Source: Methylophilaceae bacterium
GTDB taxonomy: Bacteria > Pseudomonadota > Gammaproteobacteria > Burkholderiales > Methylophilaceae
Length of the DNA: 15,293 bases
Assembly (NCBI GenBank): GCA_017880825.1
Contig: JADGRN010000017.1
Coordinates: forward strand, 1 to 15,293
Reading direction: 5' to 3'
In this document: piece after piece, positions 7,733 through 14,106 of the stretch
How positions within the stretch are numbered: the first letter of the stretch is position 1
Layout of the letters: each line of letters starts with the position of its first letter
Notes under the pieces: generated by a model
Database searches by the model: none
Told to the model about the DNA's origin: nothing
The model's input: only the letters and a program-made list of their open reading frames with translations
Position numbers and translations under genes: made by a program

Positions 7733-8071
7733 ATGAATGGCGATTGTATTTTTTGCAAGATTATCAAAGGCGATATTCCCTCGAAGAAAATTTACGAGGA
7801 TGATGAAGTAATCGTCTTTAATGACATCCATCCGCTTGCGCCAGTGCATTTTATGCTTGTGCCCAAGCTGCATATGGAGAGTCTGGCGAACTGTAGTGCC
7901 GAACATCAGGCGTTGCTGGGCAAGATGTTGTTACTTGCGCCCAAGCTGGCTGCCGAGCAGGGGTTGCAGGGCTTTCGCACCATGATTAACACGGGTCGCG
8001 AAGGCGGTCAGGAAGTATTTCATCTGCATGTGCATGTATTTGGTGGCGGTTCTAGCCTACCTAAAACCTAG
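7733..8071 (+). CDS. hinT: HIT-family nucleotide phosphoramidase (HinT)
   Basis: Small cytoplasmic histidine-triad protein of 112 residues; the family hydrolyses nucleoside 5'-phosphoramidates such as adenylated lysine. The triad HLHVHV is at H97, H99, H101, with H99 the expected nucleophile; H39 in PVHFMLVPK is also conserved. The N-terminal C5-x-x-C8 is typical. The ATG at 7733 is chosen because AGGAG and AGGA at 7721-7730 lie just upstream and the protein then starts as the family does; an in-frame start further upstream would overlap hisE. Its place between hisE and tatA is common in betaproteobacteria, without known functional linkage. Confidence 0.95.
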   Translation: MNGDCIFCKIIKGDIPSKKIYEDDEVIVFNDIHPLAPVHFMLVPKLHMESLANCSAEHQALLGKMLLLAPKLAAEQGLQGFRTMINTGREGGQEVFHLHVHVFGGGSSLPKT

Positions 8072-8092
8072 TTAAATCTCAGGAGAATCAAT

Positions 8093-8308
8093 ATGGGTTC
8101 ATTTAGTATTTGGCATTGGTTGATTGTGCTGGTGATTGTAGTGCTGATATTTGGCACCAAAAAACTGCGCAATATCGGCAGCGACGTTGGCGGCGCGGCG
8201 AAGAGCTTTAAAGATGCCATGAACGAAGAAAAAGCCACACCCAAACTGGATGACGCTGCTTCCGGTCATACGGTCGAAGGTGAAGTCACGCAAAAAACCA
8301 AGCAGTAA
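8093..8308 (+). CDS. tatA: Twin-arginine translocase subunit TatA
   Basis: Pore-forming subunit of the Tat system that exports folded proteins across the inner membrane. It has 71 residues: a short N-terminal membrane helix (about 5-20, [16 protein letters not shown]), the hinge FGTKKL at 20-25, an amphipathic helix (about 22-45) and a polar, flexible tail. AGGAGA at 8081-8086 is a good ribosome binding site. The FGTKKLR hinge marks it as TatA rather than TatB. tatB starts 6 bp after the stop. Confidence 0.96.
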   Translation: MGSFSIWHWLIVLVIVVLIFGTKKLRNIGSDVGGAAKSFKDAMNEEKATPKLDDAASGHTVEGEVTQKTKQ

Positions 8309-8314
8309 ACCGCC

Positions 8315-8623
8315 TTGTTTGATGTCGCCTTCTCCGAGCTGGTTGTTATTGCCATTGTCGCGCTGATTGTTATCGGCCCGGAAAAATTGCCCAAAGTGGC
8401 ACGTACGCTGGGCTTGCTGCTCGGGCGCATGCAGCGCTATGTGGCCACGGTAAAAGCGGATATTGACAGCGAAATGCAGCTTGAAGATATGCGTAAATTA
8501 CAGCAGGATGTGCAGCAAAGAATGACCCAGACGCAAGCAGAAATTGGCAGTGAAACCAAGCATATTGAGCAAAGCATTGCTGGCGCCACCAAGCCAGACC
8601 TACCGCCTGACACTAAACAATGA
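8315..8623 (+). CDS. tatB: Twin-arginine translocase subunit TatB
   Basis: Partner of TatC in the Tat substrate receptor complex. It has 102 residues, shorter than the roughly 170 of E. coli TatB. The N-terminal helix FDVAFSELVVIAIVALIVIGPEKLP carries the TatB hallmark E8 and the IGPEKLPKVART hinge, followed by a long charged amphipathic helix. The start is TTG at 8315: the protein then begins exactly at the conserved FD.xFSEL, and no ATG or GTG upstream is in frame. There is no Shine-Dalgarno sequence in the 6-bp gap, so initiation probably depends on ribosomes finishing tatA. Low TatB relative to TatA would fit known stoichiometry. Confidence 0.95.
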   Translation: MFDVAFSELVVIAIVALIVIGPEKLPKVARTLGLLLGRMQRYVATVKADIDSEMQLEDMRKLQQDVQQRMTQTQAEIGSETKHIEQSIAGATKPDLPPDTKQ

Positions 8624-8638
8624 ATGCTAATTCATTGT
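8617..8638 (+). promoter_or_regulatory. Perfect hairpin at the tatB/tatC junction
   Basis: ACAATGAAT (8617-8625) and ATTCATTGT (8630-8638) are exact inverted copies with a GCTA loop. The tatB stop codon lies inside the left arm, and the tatC ATG is 13 nt beyond the right arm. No T run follows, so this is not a classic terminator. It may affect mRNA stability or tatC translation. Confidence 0.55.
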
Positions 8639-8650
8639 GAATGACGCTTG

Positions 8651-9391
8651 ATGTTGAATACCAGCGAAACCTTCATCTCTCACTTGATTGAATTGCGCGA
8701 GCGTTTGCTACGTATCGTGATGGGCTTGGTGCTGGTGTTTTTGTGTCTGTTTCCGTTCGCCAACAAAATTTACACGCTATTGGCACACCCGTTGTTGACC
8801 AAGTTACCGGCTGGCGGACACATGATTGCCACTGCAGTTACCACGCCGTTTTTTGTGCCGATGAAAGTCGCCATGTTGGCAGCTTTTGTTATCTCGTTAC
8901 CGCACACTTTGTATCAGGTATGGGCGTTTGTAGCGCCGGGTTTATACACACATGAGCGGCGTTTTATGGCGCCACTGATAGTGGCGAGTACGCTGCTATT
9001 CATTGTCGGCATGGCTTTCGCCTATTTTCTGGTGTTTCCGGTGGTGTTTGGCTTTATCACCAGTACCGCACCAGAAGGCGTGGCGGTGATGACGGATATA
9101 GGCAGCTACCTGGATTTTGTCATCACCTTGTTCATGGCGTTTGGTATGGCTTTTGAGGTGCCGGTGGTGGTGGTACTGTTGGTGCGATTTGGCATGGTGA
9201 ACATCAAAACGCTGAAAGAGATTCGTTCTTACGTGGTCGTCGGTGCTTTTGTGTTGGGCGCGATATTTACACCACCGGATATCATTTCGCAAATCATGCT
9301 GGCAGTGCCACTCTGGTTACTTTACGAAGTAGGTATCCTGGCGGCTGGCCTGGTCAACGCGAAAAAAGCCCAAACCATAGGAGGTGGTTGA
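8651..9391 (+). CDS. tatC: Twin-arginine translocase subunit TatC
   Basis: Polytopic inner-membrane receptor for twin-arginine signal peptides. It has 246 residues with six predicted membrane segments (about 21-40, 72-92, 108-135, 152-178, 193-208, 214-233). Residues known to matter in E. coli TatC are conserved: E14 in HLIELRERL, E102 in the first cytoplasmic loop (THERR), and E169 in GMAFEVPVV. I take the ATG at 8651 rather than the TTG one codon before. No good Shine-Dalgarno sequence is seen; the junction hairpin lies just upstream. With tatA and tatB it makes a complete Tat system. The gene is convergent with the protease gene, whose end is 12 bp away. Confidence 0.96.
   Translation: MLNTSETFISHLIELRERLLRIVMGLVLVFLCLFPFANKIYTLLAHPLLTKLPAGGHMIATAVTTPFFVPMKVAMLAAFVISLPHTLYQVWAFVAPGLYTHERRFMAPLIVASTLLFIVGMAFAYFLVFPVVFGFITSTAPEGVAVMTDIGSYLDFVITLFMAFGMAFEVPVVVVLLVRFGMVNIKTLKEIRSYVVVGAFVLGAIFTPPDIISQIMLAVPLWLLYEVGILAAGLVNAKKAQTIGGG
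9379..9387 (+). other. Orphan Shine-Dalgarno-like sequence at the end of tatC
   Basis: AGGAGGTGG closely matches the complement of the 16S rRNA 3' end, yet no plus-strand gene follows; the next gene is convergent. It encodes the Gly-Gly tail of TatC, which may be all the explanation needed. Confidence 0.4.
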
Positions 9392-9403
9392 CCTTTCACT
9401 GGC

Positions 9404-10555
9404 CTATTCTCGTTGCGCTTGAGGTTGCGGTCGCGGACGCTTGCCTACGGTTATTGCGATGTCCATCTCGTTTTGATCGCGCATAATTTTCAGTGCAGCC
9501 GGTTTTTCTGGTTTGAGCGCAGAGATCAGATTGAGCATAGTGGAACTGTCAGTGACTTCCCGGCCATTAATCTCAAGCAGGATGTCACCTGGTTTGAGGC
9601 CCGCGCGATCGGCAGGGCTATTGCGTAAAATGCCGGCAATCAGCGAGCCACGTACGGCTTTAAGTTTAAAGGACTCGGCAAGTTCTGGCGTGATGTCCTG
9701 TGCTTCAATGCCTATCCAGCCACGTGTGACGCTGCCTTGGCGAATAATTTGCTCCATCACCTGCTTGGCCAGGCTGACCGGAATGGCGAAGCCTATGCCC
9801 AAGGAGCCGCCGTCGCGTGAAAAGATGGCGCTGTTGATGCCGACCAGATTGCCATCGACATCAATCAAAGCACCACCCGAGTTGCCCGGATTAATGGGTG
9901 CATCGGTCTGCATGAAATTCTCAAAAGTGTTGATGCCTAGATGGTTACGACCCAGTGCGCTAATAATGCCTTGCGTCACCGTTTCTCCAATCCCGTAAGG
10001 GTTGCCGATGGCAAGCACGACGTCACCCACATTGGTCTGTTCGGATCGCCCAAAGGTAATCGCAGGCAGATTTTTCATATCTACTTTGATTACCGCCAAA
10101 TCGGTTTCGGGATCCGTGCCCACTACGCGGCCCGGCATAGTGCGCCCATCAGCCAGCGCGATTTCAATTTCATCAGCAGCTTCAACCACGTGATTATTGG
10201 TCAGGATCAGGCCTTGCGAACTGACAATGACGCCAGAACCCAGGCTGTTTTCACGCCGTGTTTGTCCATCTGACGGATCACCAAAGAAGTCCTGAAACCT
10301 GGGGTCATCGATGCGGGGCTGGCTAGGCGCTGTTATTTGCTTGCTGGTGAAAATGTTAACAACGGATGGCATGGCTTTTTTCGCCGCGGCGCTATATGAA
10401 TTCGGCGCGACAGAATTGGTTCTGGTTTCTGCTTGTTTAACCAGTACGGTCTTATCCCGCATACCCAGTATATTGGGATTGAATAGCTGCACGACAAACA
10501 ACACAGCGAGACTGATGGTGACTGTTTGTGCAAAAATGAGCCAGAATTTGCGCAT
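9404..10555 (-). CDS. Membrane-anchored single-PDZ serine protease (DegS/DegQ type)
   Basis: HtrA-family trypsin-like endopeptidase facing the periplasm. It has 383 residues. One N-terminal hydrophobic segment (about 4-25, FWLIFAQTVTISLAVLFVVQLF) looks like an uncleaved anchor. The protease domain spans about 55-275 with triad H122 (TNNHVVEA), D152 (TDLAVIKV) and S226 (GNSGGALI). One PDZ domain lies at about 280-370, then a Pro/Arg/Gln tail. A single PDZ plus an anchor resembles DegS more than DegP or DegQ, which have two PDZ domains. DegS activates the RpoE response by cutting RseA, but I cannot tell whether this is a true functional equivalent. The ATG at 10555 gives the family's MRxxWLxFAQT start. 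No Shine-Dalgarno sequence is present there because the opposite strand carries that of nif3. Confidence 0.93.
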   Translation of the reverse strand: MRKFWLIFAQTVTISLAVLFVVQLFNPNILGMRDKTVLVKQAETRTNSVAPNSYSAAAKKAMPSVVNIFTSKQITAPSQPRIDDPRFQDFFGDPSDGQTRRENSLGSGVIVSSQGLILTNNHVVEAADEIEIALADGRTMPGRVVGTDPETDLAVIKVDMKNLPAITFGRSEQTNVGDVVLAIGNPYGIGETVTQGIISALGRNHLGINTFENFMQTDAPINPGNSGGALIDVDGNLVGINSAIFSRDGGSLGIGFAIPVSLAKQVMEQIIRQGSVTRGWIGIEAQDITPELAESFKLKAVRGSLIAGILRNSPADRAGLKPGDILLEINGREVTDSSTMLNLISALKPEKPAALKIMRDQNEMDIAITVGKRPRPQPQAQRE

Positions 10556-10561
10556 GAGAAA

Positions 10562-10568
10562 AAGGTGG
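10562..10568 (+). promoter_or_regulatory. Ribosome binding site that fixes the nif3 start
   Basis: AAGGTGG lies 8 nt before the GTG at 10577. It selects that codon over the in-frame TTG at 10526 and GTG at 10565. It also sits within the 21 bp that separate the two divergent start codons, so it is antisense to the protease mRNA leader. Confidence 0.6.
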
Positions 10569-10576
10569 TTAAATTG

Positions 10577-11323
10577 GTGAAGTTGACAGAGTTGCTTGAT
10601 TATACCGGACAAATCCTTGATGTTGAGCGCTTCCGTGACTATTGCCCAAACGGCTTGCAGGTCGAGGGACGCGGCGAAATCAACAGCATCATCAGCGGTG
10701 TTACGGCGAGTATGGCGCTGTTGCAGGCCGCCGAACAGGCAGGTGCTGATCTGGTATTGGTGCATCATGGCTATTTTTGGCGTAACGAAGATGCCCGCGT
10801 GACGGGCATCAAGCGTGCAAGGTTGAAATTTTTGCTGGAACGAGACATCAGTCTGGTTGCCTACCATCTGCCGCTGGATGCGCATCGGGAGCTTGGCAAC
10901 AATGCCCAATTAGCGCGCGTACTGGGCTTTAGTATTGACGGCTGGGCTGGTGAACAGAATATTATTGCATTTGGCGCTCTGTCCGGGACCATGAGCTTTC
11001 AAAGCTTGGGCCAGCATATTGCCAGTTGTCTTGGGCGCACGCCCATGCTGATTGGCGAGCCATCCAAGCCAGTCAGACGTGTTGCCTGGTGCACCGGTGC
11101 GGCACAGGACTTTCTGCAGCAGGCAATCTGCTTGGGTGTTGATGCTTTCATCAGCGGGGAAATTTCGGAGCAAACCGTGCATTTGGCACGTGAATCCGGC
11201 GTGTGCTTCATCTCCGCCGGACATCATGCTAGCGAGCGTTATGGGGTGCAGGCTTTGGCCGGTCATCTTGCGCAGCGTTTTAATTTGCAGCATAAGTTTG
11301 TCGATATCGACAACCCGGTTTAA
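10577..11323 (+). CDS. Nif3/YbgI (DUF34) family dinuclear metal-binding protein
   Basis: Conserved cytoplasmic protein of 248 residues, close to E. coli YbgI (247). The family forms a toroidal hexamer with a two-metal site; proposed roles (GTP cyclohydrolase I type 2-like, or metal insertion) are unsettled, so I assign no reaction. Metal ligands expected from the family are H63-H64 (LVHHGYFW), H97 and D101 (YHLPLDAH), and H216/H217 with E220 (SAGHHASERYG). NGLQVEG near the N-terminus is a family signature. The start is GTG at 10577, giving MKLTELLDYT. It is divergent from the protease gene, and its promoter must lie within the protease coding sequence or very close to it; I see no convincing one. 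The petA promoter candidate begins at its stop codon. Confidence 0.92.
   Translation: MKLTELLDYTGQILDVERFRDYCPNGLQVEGRGEINSIISGVTASMALLQAAEQAGADLVLVHHGYFWRNEDARVTGIKRARLKFLLERDISLVAYHLPLDAHRELGNNAQLARVLGFSIDGWAGEQNIIAFGALSGTMSFQSLGQHIASCLGRTPMLIGEPSKPVRRVAWCTGAAQDFLQQAICLGVDAFISGEISEQTVHLARESGVCFISAGHHASERYGVQALAGHLAQRFNLQHKFVDIDNPV
10599..10626 (-). promoter_or_regulatory. Candidate promoter of the protease gene inside nif3
   Basis: Read on the minus strand: TCAACA (10626-10621), 16 bp, then a perfect TATAAT (10604-10599). Transcription would start near 10592 and give a leader of about 37 nt before the ATG at 10555. The element lies wholly within the first 17 codons of nif3. Confidence 0.48.
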
Positions 11324-11347
11324 ATTTTTGTAAGGAAACTGTAAAAT
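11319..11347 (+). promoter_or_regulatory. Candidate promoter of petABC
   Basis: TTTAAA (11319-11324), 17 bp, TAAAAT (11342-11347): 4 of 6 and 5 of 6 to consensus at ideal spacing. Transcription would begin near 11354, giving a leader of about 60 nt. The -35 element overlaps the nif3 stop codon. Confidence 0.42.
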
Positions 11348-11377
11348 AGCAAATTTGGCGCATACCGCATAAAAACT

Positions 11378-11403
11378 AGGTAATAAATCTAGGGACTAAA
11401 TCT
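11378..11403 (+). repeat. Tandem 13-bp repeat in the petA leader
   Basis: AGGTAATAAATCT (11378-11390) and AGGGACTAAATCT (11391-11403) are adjacent direct copies with 11 of 13 matching. The true ribosome site AAAGGG follows at once, giving three AGG-type purine runs at roughly 13-nt spacing before the petA start. Confidence 0.5.
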
Positions 11404-11415
11404 AAAGGGCTGGTG

Positions 11416-12012
11416 ATGGCGAATCAACAAGTAAATCAAGGCAAGAGACGATTTCTGATTGCAGCGACTACTGCCGTGGGCGGTGCTGCGGCAGTCGCGG
11501 TGGCGGTGCCTTTCGTAATAAGCATGATGCCCAGCGAGCGGGCCAAGGCGGCCGGCGCACCGGTAGAGCAGGACATCAGCAAAATTGAGCCTGGCTCTAT
11601 GATAACGGTTGAGTGGCGTGGCAAGCCGGTGTGGATTGTGAGCCTTACGCCCGAGATGGCCAGCTTGCTTGCCAAGCATAATGACAAGCTTTCTGACCCC
11701 ATGCTGGATGTGGTAACCCAGCAACCGGATTACTGTAAGAATACCACCCGCTCAATCAGGCCCAATCTGGTGGTGATGGTGGGTATCTGTACGCACTTGG
11801 GCTGTTCGCCCTCACCCAAGTTGCAGGCCGGCAGTGATATGGGTGCGGACTGGCCAGGCGGTTTCTACTGTCCATGTCACGGTTCCAAATTCGATTTGAC
11901 CGGTCGCGTGTTCAAAGGCTCGCCCGCGCCAATCAATCTGGAAGTTCCTCGGTATAAATACCTCAGCGATACCCTGCTGCTGATTGGCCAAGACGATAAA
12001 GGGGTGGCATAA
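11416..12012 (+). CDS. petA: Ubiquinol-cytochrome c reductase, Rieske iron-sulfur subunit
   Basis: High-potential [2Fe-2S] subunit of cytochrome bc1; it passes one electron from ubiquinol at the Qo site to cytochrome c1. It has 198 residues. The cluster ligands are C125 and H127 (CTHLGC) and C152 and H155 (CPCHGS), with C130 and C154 forming the expected disulfide. The N-terminus [14 protein letters not shown] (10-23) is a twin-arginine signal that doubles as the membrane anchor (about 13-38), so Tat export is expected; tatABC lies 2 kb upstream. I choose the ATG at 11416, 6 nt after AAGGG at 11405-11409, over the GTG one codon before. petB follows after 2 bp. Confidence 0.96.
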   Translation: MANQQVNQGKRRFLIAATTAVGGAAAVAVAVPFVISMMPSERAKAAGAPVEQDISKIEPGSMITVEWRGKPVWIVSLTPEMASLLAKHNDKLSDPMLDVVTQQPDYCKNTTRSIRPNLVVMVGICTHLGCSPSPKLQAGSDMGADWPGGFYCPCHGSKFDLTGRVFKGSPAPINLEVPRYKYLSDTLLLIGQDDKGVA

Positions 12013-12014
12013 GC

Positions 12015-13301
12015 ATGGAAAAATATCTGACGGGTTTACTGGGCTGGATAGATGAACGTTTTCCCCTCACGGCTAACTGGAAAGCTCACCTTTCCGAATA
12101 CTACGCACCAAAAAACTTTAATTTCTGGTATTACTTCGGTTCGCTGGCAATGCTGGTGCTGGTGCTGCAAATCGTCACCGGTATTTTTCTCACCATGCAC
12201 TACAAGCCGGATGCGGAGCTGGCTTTCGCCTCTGTCGAATACATTATGCGCGATGTGTCGTGGGGCTGGCTGATTCGCTATATGCACTCCACCGGTTCTT
12301 CCATGTTCTTTGTGGTGGTTTATCTGCACATGTTGCGTGGCATGTTATATGGCTCTTATCGCAATCCGCGTGAGCTGCTCTGGCTGTTTGGGGTGGGCAT
12401 TTTTCTGTGCCTGATGGGTGAGGCTTTCTTTGGCTACCTGTTGCCCTGGGGTCAGATGTCTTACTGGGGGGCGCAGGTAATCATTAACCTGTTCACCTCG
12501 ATTCCGTTTATCGGGCCGGACATTTCGCTGTGGGTGCGAGGCGACTACACGGTGTCGGACGCCACGCTCAACCGTTTCTTTGCCTTCCACGTGGCTGCTT
12601 TGCCGCTGGTGCTGCTGGGCCTGGTAGCCGCGCACATTATTGCGTTACATGAGGTCGGTTCGAACAACCCGGATGGCGTCGAGATTAAAAAGCTCAAGGA
12701 CCCCAAGACACATATCCCGCTGGATGGCATCCCTTTCCACCCCTATTACACGGTGAAAGATATTGTTGGCGTCGCGGTATTCCTGATCGTGTTTTCAGCG
12801 ATCCTATTTTTTGCGCCGGAGATGGGCGGTTATTTTCTTGAAGCGAACAATTTCATTCCCGCCGATTCGCTGAAGACGCCGCCACATATTGCACCGGTAT
12901 GGTATTTCACGCCTTACTACTCGATCTTGCGTGCCGTGCCGCCGATTCTGAATTCGCAGTTCCCTGGGGTGGCGGCGATGGGGCTGTCAGTCATGGTATT
13001 TGCATTGCTGCCCTGGCTGGATCGCAGCCCGGTGAAGTCCATCCGTTATCGCGGCAACCAGTACAAGGTGTGGCTGGCGTTGTTCGTGATCAGCTTCCTG
13101 GTGCTTGGCTATCTTGGCACCGAGCCAACCAATGTGTGGGGGCAATTCAGTGGTTCATGGGCAGAGCATCTTGATATCAAGGAGCGCGCTACATGGGCTG
13201 CGCGCCTGTTTACCCTGGTGTACTTCCTGTTCTTCGTGCTGATGCCGTGGTACAGCAAAATCGACAAGACCAAACCAGTGCCGGAAAGGGTGACGGGATA
13301 A
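12015..13301 (+). CDS. petB: Cytochrome b of the bc1 complex
   Basis: Diheme membrane subunit that holds the quinol oxidation (Qo) and quinone reduction (Qi) sites. It has 428 residues, consistent with a full-length bc1-type cytochrome b with eight membrane helices rather than the split b6/subunit IV form. The four heme histidines are H91 and H105 in helix B (RYMHSTGSSMFFVVVYLH), and H192 and H207 in helix D. There are 13 residues between the first pair but 14 between the second; mitochondrial and alphaproteobacterial proteins have 13 in both. The Qo motif is PVWY at 294-297 in place of PEWY, so the usual glutamate is valine. GSNNPDG (215-221) follows helix D. The stop overlaps the petC start by one base (TAATG). 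Confidence 0.97.
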   Translation: MEKYLTGLLGWIDERFPLTANWKAHLSEYYAPKNFNFWYYFGSLAMLVLVLQIVTGIFLTMHYKPDAELAFASVEYIMRDVSWGWLIRYMHSTGSSMFFVVVYLHMLRGMLYGSYRNPRELLWLFGVGIFLCLMGEAFFGYLLPWGQMSYWGAQVIINLFTSIPFIGPDISLWVRGDYTVSDATLNRFFAFHVAALPLVLLGLVAAHIIALHEVGSNNPDGVEIKKLKDPKTHIPLDGIPFHPYYTVKDIVGVAVFLIVFSAILFFAPEMGGYFLEANNFIPADSLKTPPHIAPVWYFTPYYSILRAVPPILNSQFPGVAAMGLSVMVFALLPWLDRSPVKSIRYRGNQYKVWLALFVISFLVLGYLGTEPTNVWGQFSGSWAEHLDIKERATWAARLFTLVYFLFFVLMPWYSKIDKTKPVPERVTG

Positions 13302-14029
13302 TGAAAAAGCTGATTCTCATGTTGAGCTTGCTGGTGCCGCTGGCGGTTCTGGCCAATGAAGATGCGGCTCTGCAGCATGCGCCGATCAACCCGAACAATC
13401 AGGCTTCATTACAACGTGGTGCCAAGGTGTTTGTGAATTATTGCCTTAATTGCCACAGCGCAGCCTATATGCGCTACAACCGGCTGGCGGATATCGGCCT
13501 GACGGAAGCCCAGATCAAGGCCAATCTGCTGTTTGCCGCCGAAAAAGTGGGCGAGCCTATGACTGTCGCGATGAACAAGAAAGATGCCAAAGACTGGTTC
13601 GGGGTACCACCGCCCGACCTTTCGGTTGAGGCGCGCGCACGTGGCGCAGACTGGTTATATACCTATTTACGCGGCTTCTACCGTGACGATACACGTCCGA
13701 CCGGTTGGAACAATACGGTATTCGATAAGGTCGGCATGCCGCATATCCTGTGGCAACTGCAAGGCCAGCAAATTCTGAAAGTTGAGGAAAAGCTGGATGC
13801 GCATGGCGAGAAGGCCGAGATGCATACGCTGGTGCTGGACAAACCTGGTCTGCTGTCTCCTGCAGAGTACGATGGTGTGGTTGCCGATCTGGTGAATTAT
13901 CTGGTGTTTATGGGCGAGCCAGCGAAAAATCAACGTCTGCATTTAGGTCTGATTGTGTTACTGTTCCTCGGGCTGTTTTATGTGATTGCTTTCTATTTGA
14001 AGAAAGAGTTCTGGAAAGACGTGCATTGA
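13301..14029 (+). CDS. petC: Cytochrome c1 of the bc1 complex
   Basis: Membrane-anchored c-type cytochrome that accepts electrons from the Rieske protein and reduces soluble cytochrome c. It has 242 residues. A signal peptide (1-18, KKLILMLSLLVPLAVLA) routes it to the periplasm. Heme binds at C48-L-N-C51-H52, and M146 (VGMPHILW) is the probable sixth ligand. A C-terminal helix (about 214-232) anchors it, leaving the short positive tail KKEFWKDVH in the cytoplasm. The ATG shares a base with the petB stop, indicating tight translational coupling. The open frame continues upstream into petB, but that part is not a plausible signal peptide. A terminator begins 12 bp after the stop. Confidence 0.96.
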   Translation: MKKLILMLSLLVPLAVLANEDAALQHAPINPNNQASLQRGAKVFVNYCLNCHSAAYMRYNRLADIGLTEAQIKANLLFAAEKVGEPMTVAMNKKDAKDWFGVPPPDLSVEARARGADWLYTYLRGFYRDDTRPTGWNNTVFDKVGMPHILWQLQGQQILKVEEKLDAHGEKAEMHTLVLDKPGLLSPAEYDGVVADLVNYLVFMGEPAKNQRLHLGLIVLLFLGLFYVIAFYLKKEFWKDVH

Positions 14030-14040
14030 TTTAATACTTG

Positions 14041-14085
14041 CGGGAGCTGTCGCGGTTGCGGCACGTCTCCCGTTTTTTGTTTTTT
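14041..14085 (+). terminator. Intrinsic terminator after petABC
   Basis: CGGGAG (14041-14046) pairs with CTCCCG (14067-14072). Within it TGTCGC (14048-14053) pairs with GCGGCA (14058-14063), including one G-U pair, around a GGTT loop. Six T follow directly (14073-14078) and another T run to 14085. Confidence 0.88.
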
Positions 14086-14106
14086 AGCTAGCAGGAAACC
14101 AATATT

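Noticed and set aside
9413..10273. Plus-strand open frames opposite the protease gene
   Set aside because: They overlap conserved catalytic and PDZ codons on the other strand and show no domain or start signal.
10556..10909. N-terminal extension of the protease reading frame, overlapping nif3 antisense
   Set aside because: The ATG at 10555 gives the family's anchor sequence; the upstream part has no signal or domain and lies opposite conserved nif3 codons.
13193..13300. Upstream extension of petC into petB
   Set aside because: The ATG at 13301 gives a normal Sec signal peptide; the extension is out-of-frame petB sequence.
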